NCBI GenBank assembly: GCA_001896885.1
Contig: MKRJ01000028.1
Coordinates: forward strand, 27,288 to 91,287
Direction: 5' to 3'
Source: Rhizobiales bacterium 65-79
Lineage (GTDB): Bacteria > Pseudomonadota > Alphaproteobacteria > Rhizobiales > Rhizobiaceae
Length of the DNA stretch: 64,000 bases
In this document: positions 31,170 through 38,011 of the stretch, in pieces
Layout: each line of letters starts with the position of its first letter
How positions within the stretch are numbered: position 1 is the stretch's first letter
Position numbers and translations under genes: made by a program
The notes under the pieces: generated by a model
The model's database searches: none
Told to the model about the DNA's origin: nothing
The model's input: only the letters and a program-made list of their open reading frames with translations

Positions 31170-31826
31170 ATGCAAGTTCACGTGGTTACATCGGCGAACA
31201 GAGACTTCTACAAGAAAGAGCTGCTGGGCTTCTTTCACGAGCGTCATCGGATCTACGTCGAGGAAAAGGGTTGGCGCGAGGATGATGGCACCGGGCTCGA
31301 AATCGACCAATTCGATACCGATGCCGCGACTTATCTCATTGGCGTCGAAGACGGTCGCGTCATGACCGGCACGCGCCTGATATCGACGACGTTACCTCAT
31401 CTGGCCAGCGAGATTTTCCCGCATCTCTGCCACTTCAACGGCGTGCTGCGCTCCCCGACCGTCGCAGAATGGACCAGGGGTTTTATCTCGCCGGAGTATC
31501 GAGAAAAAGGCATCGGCCCGATCAAAGGGCAGTTCTGCTCGGCCGTGATGGATTTCTGCCTGCAGGAAGGGATCGCCCAAGTCGGCGGCATCCAGGAACT
31601 CTACTGGCTGCGCTTGTGGAAGCGTTTCGGCTGGAAGGTGGATCCCGTCGGCTCGCCGGCCAAGGTCGACGGCAAGTGGTGTGTCGTTGCCTATATGCAG
31701 GTCAGCGAAGCTGCACGGGACGGCGCCATGGCGTCAGGGGGTATCGATCGCTCGATCCTCGTCAGGCGCGGCCCGCAGCAGCCGTTCATCGTGGCACCGG
31801 CGGCAGGAGAGACCTATGTCGCGTAG
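31170..31826 (+). CDS. LuxI-family acyl-homoserine-lactone synthase
   Basis: This 218-residue protein has the invariant LuxI residues. Arg, Tyr and Trp are in FFHERHRIYVEEKGW, acidic residues in EIDQFDTDAATYLI, Arg in GTRLISTT, and Glu/Arg in VAEWTRGFI. It makes an N-acyl-homoserine lactone from SAM and an acyl carrier; the acyl length cannot be read from sequence. GGGGAG lies 8 nt before the start. The last 11 bp overlap a small downstream gene. With the adjacent luxR it forms a complete circuit. Confidence 0.95.
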   Translation: MQVHVVTSANRDFYKKELLGFFHERHRIYVEEKGWREDDGTGLEIDQFDTDAATYLIGVEDGRVMTGTRLISTTLPHLASEIFPHLCHFNGVLRSPTVAEWTRGFISPEYREKGIGPIKGQFCSAVMDFCLQEGIAQVGGIQELYWLRLWKRFGWKVDPVGSPAKVDGKWCVVAYMQVSEAARDGAMASGGIDRSILVRRGPQQPFIVAPAAGETYVA

Positions 31827-32064
31827 CTCAGTGTCAGCGGTCAGTGCGTCCTCGCAGAGCTGCGGCGCTTCAACCGTTTCCGTTCCTCAAAAAGCGGCGG
31901 CTGATTACATCGGGGAAGTTGTTTTTGAATTAGCTGCCGTAGCGGCGGTCAGCGGGATGCCGCTGATCCATTATTTGCTCTGCATGGTGCTGGCCGAAAC
32001 GCACAATATCACCCGTCATATGGAAGCGGCCGATGTCAGTTCGGGCGAGGAAGGCGCTGACTGA
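31816..32064 (+). CDS. Small protein overlapping the end of luxI
   Basis: This 82-residue protein starts inside the last 11 bp of luxI in another frame, so it is coupled to it. A Ser-rich N-terminus is followed by a helical core (ADYIGEVVFELAAVAAVSGM, then PLIHYLLCMVLAETHNI). Rhizobial LuxI genes are often followed by small regulators such as CinS or QseM; this could be an analogue, for example an anti-activator. Similarity is only suggestive. Confidence 0.65.
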   Translation: MSRSSVSAVSASSQSCGASTVSVPQKAAADYIGEVVFELAAVAAVSGMPLIHYLLCMVLAETHNITRHMEAADVSSGEEGAD

Positions 32065-32123
32065 GGCAATCCATATCTAGAAATGTGCCATCGGCATTTC
32101 ATGCAGCCGCGGGGATAACATTC

Positions 32124-32152
32124 TGAGGTTCCCACCTTGAAGGTGATCCTCA
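32124..32152 (+). terminator. Hairpin downstream of the lux operon
   Basis: CACCTT-G-AAGGTG (32133-32145) is enclosed by TGAGG/CCTCA (32124-32128 and 32148-32152). It lies 60 bp after the stop of the small gene following luxI. It is probably a transcription-end hairpin, but without a strong U-tract. Alternatively it is a regulator dyad. Confidence 0.45.
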
Positions 32153-32307
32153 CGGCTGCCAGAATAGCGCATCTCGTTGATTTTACTGAATTCGAAGAAG
32201 GTGAGATCGAAGCTACGAACCACCATGGTGAGTTCCCACCTCGCCGGGTCAACACCTGAAATTCCGCCTTTTCTCGGGTGCCGGATCAGCCGTTTTGCCC
32301 CGCATCA

Positions 32308-32330
32308 TGCCAACCGAAGTTGCGCGCCAC
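32308..32330 (+). repeat. Inner copy of the ~23-bp end repeat (candidate transposase site)
   Basis: TGCCAACCGAAGTTGCGCGC plus CAC matches the copy at 32444-32466 at all but a few positions (shared TGCCAACCG-A-TTGCGCG-AC). It lies about 157-180 bp from the proposed end, within the distance over which Mu spreads its left-end MuA sites. Confidence 0.6.
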
Positions 32331-32443
32331 TTCTGACCATCGCCCCGGGCTACCTCGCCAGATCGGTTGCAACATCTTGTAATCGCGCTCTTTTTCGCTC
32401 TTTCCCAGCTGTTACCGCCTATTCCCGGAAAAGCCCTGGTTCT

Positions 32444-32466
32444 GCCAACCGTACTTGCGCGTTACA
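32444..32466 (+). repeat. Outer copy of the ~23-bp end repeat (candidate transposase site)
   Basis: TGCCAACCGTACTTGCGCGT plus TAC is the second direct copy, about 21-44 bp from the CA at 32486-32487. A site this close to a TG...CA end is what the outermost Mu-type transposase site would look like. Both copies have the same orientation. Confidence 0.6.
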
Positions 32467-32495
32467 AAACGGATTTTGATTTTGCCAGTGAAGGC

Positions 32496-32569
32496 TGGAG
32501 CGGGTGAAGGGAATCGAACCCTCGTATTCAGCTTGGGAAGCTGCTGCTCTGCCATTGAGCTACACCCGC
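32496..32569 (-). tRNA. tRNA-Gly (CCC)
   Basis: The minus strand folds as a 74-nt tRNA. The acceptor is GCGGGTG/CACCCGC with discriminator U and an encoded CCA (32496-32498). The anticodon stem CAGCT/AGCTG holds loop TTCCCAA, anticodon CCC at 32535-32537, and the T arm has GGTTCGATTCC. It is the first host feature beyond the prophage. The prophage does not use it as an integrase attachment site, since no integrase exists. Confidence 0.97.
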
Positions 32570-32707
32570 GACGGCCGCATTAATCGACGACGCCATGCCG
32601 GCCTGTCAAGCGACTTGTCGGCGACCTGCTCCGCTTCCGGCCATGATGACGCGTCGCGACCTTGCCTGCTAAGTCTGGGTTCCGTGCCTTACGATGAGGG
32701 GGGACCG

Positions 32708-33547
32708 ATGCATTGGAAGGAACATGTCGAAACCGCGCTCGACGGGCGGCATCCGGGGCTCGGTCACTATGTCGAACTCTTCCTGCACGCCATCATCGTG
32801 CTTTCGACCGTCGCCATGGGAGTCGAGACGCTGCCCGACCTTCCTCGCTGGGCGGTCGAAGGGCTTTTCGCCTTCGAGCTTTTCGTGGTCGCGGTATTCA
32901 CGATCGAATATGTGCTCAGGCTTCTCACCACGCCCAATCCTCTCGGCTATGCGCGCAGTTTCTTCGGCATCGTCGATATCCTGGCGATCGCGCCTTTCTA
33001 TATTGCGCTCGTCCTCGCCGGCGCTCACGTCGACCTGCGCGCGATCCGTGCATTGCGGCTTCTGAGGCTCCTCAGGCTCTTCAAGCTGGCGCGCTACACC
33101 GCCGCGCTCGACCGGTTCGGCGTCGCCTGGCGCGCGGTCAAGGACGAGGTCATGGTCTTCGGGGTGACGGCGCTCGTCGTGCTCTATGTCTGCGCGCTGG
33201 TCATCTACCAGTGCGAGCATGGCGCCCAGCCCGACAAGTTCCGCTCCGTCTTCGACGCCATGTGGTGGGCCGCCGTGACGCTGACGACGGTGGGCTACGG
33301 CGACATCTATCCGATCACGCCCCTGGGGCGGCTGTTCACCGTTTTCATGCTGTTCGTCGCCCTCGGCATCATCGCCGTGCCGACCGGCCTCGTCGCGTCG
33401 ACTCTGGTGGCGATCCGTCACCGGGAGGACGAGCAGGACCGGAAGGAAAAGGCAGAGGCCGCGGCCAAGGAGGCGAAGGCCGCGCGCGTGAAGGCCGGCA
33501 AGGCACCGGCCCGCCGCCGCACTAGGCGAAAAGCCGCATCGTCCTGA
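32708..33547 (+). CDS. Voltage-gated-type potassium channel
   Basis: This 279-residue protein has six membrane segments. An S4-like voltage sensor carries regularly spaced Arg (RAIRALRLLRLLRLFKLARY), and the selectivity filter TTVGYGD is at residues 193-199 between S5 and S6. It is a Kv-like bacterial K+ channel that moves K+ across the inner membrane. The C-terminal 40 residues are a Lys/Ala-rich basic tail. The start at 32708 follows a GGGG-rich site; a longer frame would overlap the tRNA and is rejected. Confidence 0.93.
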   Translation: MHWKEHVETALDGRHPGLGHYVELFLHAIIVLSTVAMGVETLPDLPRWAVEGLFAFELFVVAVFTIEYVLRLLTTPNPLGYARSFFGIVDILAIAPFYIALVLAGAHVDLRAIRALRLLRLLRLFKLARYTAALDRFGVAWRAVKDEVMVFGVTALVVLYVCALVIYQCEHGAQPDKFRSVFDAMWWAAVTLTTVGYGDIYPITPLGRLFTVFMLFVALGIIAVPTGLVASTLVAIRHREDEQDRKEKAEAAAKEAKAARVKAGKAPARRRTRRKAASS

Positions 33548-33552
33548 TCCGC

Positions 33553-34638
33553 CTAGCGGAAATGCTTTGAAAGCTTGAGGCCCTGCGCTTGGTAGTTGGA
33601 TTTCAGGTCGGCGCCGTAGAGTGCATCCGGCCGCGACAGGAGATGCTCGTAGACGAGACGGCCGACGATCTGGCCATGTTCGAGAATGAAGGGAACTTCG
33701 TGGCTCCGGACCTCCAGCACGGCCCGGCTGCCCGTTCCGCCGGCCGCCGAATGGCCGAAGCCGGGATCGAAGAAGCCGGCATAATGCACCCGGAATTCGC
33801 CGACGAGCGGATCGAAGGGCGTCATCTCGGCGGCGTAATCCGGCGGTACGTGCACCGCCTCGCGCGACACGAGGATGTAGAATTCGTCCGGATCGAGGAT
33901 CAGTTCGCCCTTGCCGCGGCTGTGGAGCGGCTCCCAGAAATCATGGCGGTCCTGCTCGGCCCGCCGGTCGACGTCGATCAGGCCGGTATGATGCTTGCCG
34001 CGATAGCCGACCAGCCCGTTGGCGTCCCCGGTCAGGTCGATGGAAAGCGCGATGCCGCCGCCGGTGATGTTGGGCTCGTCCGCCGCGACCAGCCGCTCGG
34101 CGCGGTGCAGCGCATCGAGTTCGCCCTCGCCGAGAAGCGCGTGGCCCTTGCGGAAGCGGATCTGCGACAGGCGCGAGCCGGCTCGGACCACGATCGGGAA
34201 AGTGCGCGGGCTCACCTCCATGTAGAGCGGTCCGGCATAACCGGTTGGAATCTTGTCGAATTCCTGTCCATGGTCGGTCATGACGCGGGTGAAGATGTCG
34301 AGCCGGCCGGTCGAGCTTTTCGGGTTGGCAGAAGCCGAGATGTCGCCGGGCAGCTTCAGGGCCTCCATCAGCGGCACGATATAGACGCAGCCCGTTTCCA
34401 GCACGGCGCCCGGCCCGAGGTCGATCTCGTGCAGCTTCAGCCTTTCCAGCTTGTCGGCGACGCGGTGTGCCGGGCCCGGCAGGAAGCTTGCGCGGACGCG
34501 ATAGGCCGTCGCGCCCAGCCTGAGATCGAGGCTTGCCGGCTGGATCTGGTCGGCGTCGAGCGTGCGCTCGGAGGAAAGCGCTCCGCTCCTGAACAGGGCG
34601 GCGATGTCGCGGTCGGGCAGGATGCCGGTTATCCGCAC
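33553..34638 (-). CDS. dcd: 2'-Deoxycytidine 5'-triphosphate deaminase, long alphaproteobacterial form
   Basis: This protein of about 361 residues begins ITGILPDRDIAALFRSGAL after a GTG at 34638 with GGGAG 6 nt upstream (an ATG at 34677 is the longer alternative). It has QIQPASLDLRLG, ANPKSSTGRLDIFTRVM and GYAGPLYMEVSPRTFPIVV in each half of the duplicated dUTPase-like fold. It deaminates dCTP to dUTP for dTMP synthesis. Its end is convergent with the K+ channel gene, 5 bp apart. Confidence 0.92.
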   Translation of the reverse strand: MRITGILPDRDIAALFRSGALSSERTLDADQIQPASLDLRLGATAYRVRASFLPGPAHRVADKLERLKLHEIDLGPGAVLETGCVYIVPLMEALKLPGDISASANPKSSTGRLDIFTRVMTDHGQEFDKIPTGYAGPLYMEVSPRTFPIVVRAGSRLSQIRFRKGHALLGEGELDALHRAERLVAADEPNITGGGIALSIDLTGDANGLVGYRGKHHTGLIDVDRRAEQDRHDFWEPLHSRGKGELILDPDEFYILVSREAVHVPPDYAAEMTPFDPLVGEFRVHYAGFFDPGFGHSAAGGTGSRAVLEVRSHEVPFILEHGQIVGRLVYEHLLSRPDALYGADLKSNYQAQGLKLSKHFR

Positions 34639-34720
34639 GGTTGGCTCCCGAAGTTTCACGTTCAGCGTGACATTCACTTGCCGATTGACGCAAGCGGGGC
34701 AACGGCCTAAAGGACCTTAT

Positions 34721-34776
34721 CCCGTGGTGATTTGGCCGGTCGGCTTGCAGCCACGTTAAACAAGTCGCTAAAGGAC
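34721..34776 (+). promoter_or_regulatory. SAM-II riboswitch upstream of metZ
   Basis: The stretch matches the SAM-II (metA-type) consensus: CCGTGGTGATTT, then GGCTTGCAGCCACG, TTAAACAAGTCGCTAAA and GGACC. These form the stem P1 and pseudoknot that bind S-adenosylmethionine. It is known upstream of methionine genes in alphaproteobacteria. Here it sits 65 bp before the metZ start and directly before an intrinsic terminator, so high SAM should stop transcription. Confidence 0.93.
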
Positions 34777-34786
34777 CGATTTCGGA

Positions 34787-34822
34787 CCGGTACGCGATTT
34801 GAATTTCGCGGGCCGGTTTTTT
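34787..34822 (+). terminator. Intrinsic terminator after the SAM-II riboswitch
   Basis: CCGG-ta-CGCGA / TCGCG-gg-CCGG with an 8-nt loop is followed by TTTTTT. It lies between the aptamer and metZ. The layout argues for control by transcription attenuation rather than only by hiding the ribosome site. Confidence 0.85.
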
Positions 34823-34840
34823 GTTTTGAGGATCCTACCG

Positions 34841-36034
34841 ATGTCGAACGGAGCGAAGGCGAACTGGAAGCCGCAGACGAAAATGGTGCATGGCGGCACG
34901 CTCCGATCCGGTTTCGGCGAGACTTCCGAGGCGATCTACCTGACGCAGGGCTTCGTTTACGACACGGCCGCGGCGGCCGAGGCGCGCTTCAAGGGCGAAG
35001 AGGAAGGCTTCATCTATTCCCGCTACGCCAACCCTACAGTCGACATGTTCGAGAAGCGCATGTGCGCGCTGGAAGGCGCTGAGGACGCCCGTTCCACCTC
35101 GTCGGGCATGGCGGCGGTCTCGATGGCGCTTCTCTGTTCGGCAGGCGCCGGCGACCATGTGGTGGCGGCGCGGGCGCTGTTCGGCTCCTGCCGCTGGATC
35201 ATCGAGAAACAGATGCCGAAATGGGGCATCGAATCCACCCTGGTCGACGGCACCAAAATGGAGGAATGGGAAAAGGCCGTCCGGCCGAACACCAAGCTGT
35301 TCTTCCTCGAAAGCCCGACCAATCCGACGCTGGAAGTGGTCGATATCGCGGCGGTGGCGAAGCTCGCGGATTCGATCGGCGCGCGCCTCGTAGTCGACAA
35401 CGTCTTCGCCACGCCGATGCAGCAGAAGCCGCTCGAACTCGGCGCGCATGTCGTCGTCTATTCGGCCACCAAGCACATCGACGGACAGGGGCGCTGCCTC
35501 GGCGGCATCGTCCTTTCCGACAAGGAATGGATCGACAAGAGCCTGCACGATTTCTTCCGGCATACCGGCCCCTCGCTGTCGCCTTTCAACGCCTGGACGC
35601 TCTTGAAGGGTCTGGAGACGCTGCCGGTGCGCGTGCGCCAGCAGACGGAGAGCGCCGGAAAGATCGCCGATTTCCTCGCCGGCCATCGCAAGGTCGATCG
35701 CCTGATCTATCCCGGCCGCGCCGACCACCCGCAGGCCGACATCGTCAGGAAGCAGATGAAAGGCGGCTCGACGCTTCTGTGCATCGACATCAAGGACGGC
35801 AAGAAGGGCGCCTTCGCCTTCCAGGATGCGCTCGAGATCGTGCGCATTTCCAACAATCTCGGCGACGCCAAGAGCCTGATCACCCATCCGGCGACGACCA
35901 CGCACAAGAACCTGGCGGAAGAGGCTCGCGCCGAACTGGGCATCAATCCCGGAACGGTCAGGCTCTCGGTCGGCCTGGAGGACGTGGACGATCTGATCGC
36001 CGACATCGACCGGGCATTGGCGAAAGTGGCCTGA
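34841..36034 (+). CDS. metZ: O-succinylhomoserine sulfhydrylase
   Basis: This 397-residue Cys/Met-metabolism PLP enzyme has AEARFKGEEEGFIYSRYANP, the loop ARSTSSGMAAVSMAL and the PLP lysine in YSATKHIDGQGR. It makes homocysteine from O-succinylhomoserine and sulfide. It is preceded by the SAM-II riboswitch and terminator, so methionine demand controls it. The start at 34841 has GAGG about 9 nt upstream; upstream in-frame starts lie in the terminator. The length is typical for MetZ. Confidence 0.95.
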   Translation: MSNGAKANWKPQTKMVHGGTLRSGFGETSEAIYLTQGFVYDTAAAAEARFKGEEEGFIYSRYANPTVDMFEKRMCALEGAEDARSTSSGMAAVSMALLCSAGAGDHVVAARALFGSCRWIIEKQMPKWGIESTLVDGTKMEEWEKAVRPNTKLFFLESPTNPTLEVVDIAAVAKLADSIGARLVVDNVFATPMQQKPLELGAHVVVYSATKHIDGQGRCLGGIVLSDKEWIDKSLHDFFRHTGPSLSPFNAWTLLKGLETLPVRVRQQTESAGKIADFLAGHRKVDRLIYPGRADHPQADIVRKQMKGGSTLLCIDIKDGKKGAFAFQDALEIVRISNNLGDAKSLITHPATTTHKNLAEEARAELGINPGTVRLSVGLEDVDDLIADIDRALAKVA

Positions 36035-36035
36035 G

Positions 36036-36641
36036 CTACCGGAACGTTCGCGCCGCCAGCACGATGCGGGCGAGCGCCGTGTAGAAGGTCATCGCCGCGA
36101 GGACGAGGGCGATGACCGGAAACCACGCCGGAAGAAGGCAGGCCAGCGCAAAGGCGGCGATCGTCTCGGTCGCTTCGACAAGTCCGCTGGTGAAGTAGAG
36201 CGACTTGGCGCCGCGCACGCCGGTCGTGAGCTTTTGCCGCTCCGCCATGGCGGCATAGGCGAGGAAGCTCGACCCGTTGATGTAGAAGGAGAGAATGAGC
36301 GCGGCGCCGGGGAGGGCGTTGGCGGCCGGGTCGGCGAGCACGAAGCCCATCGGGACGGCGCCGTAGAAGACGAAGTCGAGCACGATATCGAGATAGCCGC
36401 CGAAATCGGTCCTGCCTCCGATGCCGGCTACGGCCCCGTCGAGCGCATCGCCGAAGCGGCTGGCGAGGATCAGGACCAGTCCCGCGAGAAACCATCCCTC
36501 GGCGATGGCGGCCGCCGCCACCAGCCCCACGGCGCATGAGGCGAGCGTGACCGCATTAGCCGAAAGTCCGGCCCCCGCGGCGCACACGGCAACCGGCGCG
36601 ACCAGCGGATCGATTTGTCTTCTTGCCCAGCCGTCGAGCAT
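36036..36641 (-). CDS. CDP-alcohol phosphatidyltransferase family membrane protein
   Basis: This 201-residue protein has about six membrane segments and the CDP-alcohol transferase motif, here GDALDGAVAGIGGRTDFGGY followed by LDIVLD. The usual DG..AR has Gly in place of Arg, a variant that may alter substrate choice. It should join a CDP-activated lipid to a small alcohol in the inner membrane; the substrate is not predictable. It is convergent with metZ. Confidence 0.88.
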   Translation of the reverse strand: MLDGWARRQIDPLVAPVAVCAAGAGLSANAVTLASCAVGLVAAAAIAEGWFLAGLVLILASRFGDALDGAVAGIGGRTDFGGYLDIVLDFVFYGAVPMGFVLADPAANALPGAALILSFYINGSSFLAYAAMAERQKLTTGVRGAKSLYFTSGLVEATETIAAFALACLLPAWFPVIALVLAAMTFYTALARIVLAARTFR

Positions 36642-36771
36642 GAATTACCTCCCGGACGACCCATATAGCCATCGGGATGAGGCTTGGGCACCTCGCCGCG
36701 CTCACATTCGTGTCAGGCGTTGACCATGGCGCCGGCCTGCGCGAATCTGCATGCTCAGGGAGGAATGCACC

Positions 36772-37164
36772 ATGTATCGCGCCGTCACCCGCGATATCGA
36801 GGTCTGTGTCGAACCCTTCTATCTTGCGGACCGCTCCGATCCGGAAGACGGCCACTATGTATGGGCCTACCGGATCACCATCGCCAACAATTCGGACACG
36901 TTCGTCAAGCTGCTCTCGCGCTACTGGCATATCACCGACGGCGCCGGCAAGGTGGAGGAGGTCCGTGGGCCGGGAGTGGTCGGAGAACAGCCGGAACTCG
37001 AGCCTGGAGACAGCTTCCAGTACACATCCGGCTGCCCGCTCTCGACGCCCTCCGGCATCATGGTCGGCTGCTACACGCTGTGCGACCGGCGCGGGACCAG
37101 GTTCGAGATCGACATACCGGCCTTTTCGCTCGACATACCGGGTGATCCGCACACGCTGAACTAG
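36772..37164 (+). CDS. apaG: ApaG
   Basis: This 130-residue protein has the ApaG/DUF525 fibronectin-III-like fold: [40 protein letters not shown], then [20 protein letters not shown] and [10 protein letters not shown]. It is linked genetically to Co2+ and Mg2+ resistance; its molecular role is unclear. AGGGAGGA precedes the ATG at 36772. A gene pair with metZ is frequent in rhizobia. Confidence 0.95.
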   Translation: MYRAVTRDIEVCVEPFYLADRSDPEDGHYVWAYRITIANNSDTFVKLLSRYWHITDGAGKVEEVRGPGVVGEQPELEPGDSFQYTSGCPLSTPSGIMVGCYTLCDRRGTRFEIDIPAFSLDIPGDPHTLN

Positions 37165-37271
37165 GCACTGACGGCGCACGGCTTGCAAATCCATGGGGGC
37201 CCCGCATAATCGGCTTGCCGCCGCGCCTCGCACAAGGGAAAGCAGGCATGGACGGTCGGGGGAGGGCCTAG

Positions 37272-37931
37272 GTGCAATCGGACTACAAATTCGTCATCGC
37301 CGACGACCATCCTCTTTTCCGTGGTGCGCTGAAGCAGGCGCTGGCGACCATCGGCCATAATCCGGCGATCATCGAGGCCGGGGATTTCGAAGACCTCAAG
37401 GGAGCGCTTCTCGCCAACGAGGATGTCGACCTGGTCCTGCTCGATCTCTCGATGCCGGGCGCCAGCGGGCTCTCGGCGCTGGTGGCGCTGCGCGGGCTGC
37501 ATTCCGCCGTGCCGGTCATCGTCGTCTCCGCGCACGACAACGCCGTCACGATCCGGCGCGCTCTGGAACTCGGGGCCTCTGGCTTCATCTCGAAATCGGC
37601 GGGGATGGAGGACATACGCCACGGGATCGAGACCGTGCTCGGCGGTGGCATCACGACGCCGAAGAACATCGACCTCGGCGTCGAGGCGGATGCGGAGATA
37701 TCCGACCTGATCGGCCGCATCCAGACGCTGACGCCGCAGCAGACGCGCGTGCTCGGCATGCTCGGCGAGGGGCTCCTGAACAAGCAGATCGCCTATGAGC
37801 TGACGGTCTCCGAAGCGACCGTCAAGGCGCACGTCTCCGCCATCCTGCAGAAGCTCGGCGTCGACAGCCGCACGCAGGCCGTCATCCTGCTTTCCAAGAT
37901 CGGCGGCGATCCGCTGCAGCCGGCCGGCTGA
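37272..37931 (+). CDS. LuxR-type (NarL family) response regulator, CrbR-like
   Basis: This 219-residue protein starts at GTG 37272. The receiver domain has DDHPLFRGAL, the phospho-acceptor Asp in VDLVLLDLSMPG and Lys in FISKSAG. The output HTH is LTPQQTRVLGMLGEGLLNKQ, then SEATVKAHVSAILQKLG. It faces the large SLC5-containing hybrid kinase gene downstream. This pairing matches CrbSR/MctSR-type systems that control acetate or monocarboxylate use. It is a phosphorylation-driven regulator, not an AHL receptor. Confidence 0.92.
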   Translation: MQSDYKFVIADDHPLFRGALKQALATIGHNPAIIEAGDFEDLKGALLANEDVDLVLLDLSMPGASGLSALVALRGLHSAVPVIVVSAHDNAVTIRRALELGASGFISKSAGMEDIRHGIETVLGGGITTPKNIDLGVEADAEISDLIGRIQTLTPQQTRVLGMLGEGLLNKQIAYELTVSEATVKAHVSAILQKLGVDSRTQAVILLSKIGGDPLQPAG

Positions 37932-38011
37932 ATTCCAGCAGCCTCATCCCGAGGTGCCCCGCGAAGCGGAGTCTCGAAGAACGCACGGCCGCCCGATTCC
38001 GAACCGCGGCT

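Larger units (their letters stand above)
1..32487 (-). mobile_element. Mu-like transposable prophage, left part; right end outside window
   Basis: The gene order from repressor and Ner through MuA, MuB, GemA, lysis, TerS/TerL, portal, gpF, protease/scaffold and major head protein is that of phage Mu, read here from right to left. The replication and head modules are complete; tail genes and the right end lie beyond position 1. No site-specific integrase is present, as expected for an element that transposes with MuA/MuB. The right-hand limit at about 32487 is inferred from paired ~23-bp repeats and a terminal CA. A limit between the repressor and luxR cannot be excluded, so the last 2.5 kb is less certain than the rest. 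Confidence 0.9.
32065..32495. other. 430-bp gene-free stretch holding the candidate prophage left end
   Basis: No credible gene lies here. It contains a hairpin after the lux operon, a CACCATGGTG palindrome (32221-32230), the two ~23-bp direct repeats and a terminal CA at 32486-32487, followed after 8 bp by tRNA-Gly. It is more AT-rich than either side, as Mu-type ends often are. Confidence 0.6.

Noticed and set aside
32496..32569. tRNA-Gly as an integrase attachment site for the prophage
   Set aside because: The element is Mu-like, has no tyrosine or serine integrase, and no duplicate of the tRNA 3' end is visible in the window. Closeness to the tRNA is probably chance or selection for a harmless target.
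32504..32707. Upstream extension of the K+ channel frame
   Set aside because: The longer frame would run through the tRNA gene; ATG 32708 gives the normal channel N-terminus.
37272..37931. Second quorum-sensing LuxR regulator
   Set aside because: It has a receiver domain and pairs with a histidine kinase. It shares only the HTH with LuxR and has no AHL-binding domain.
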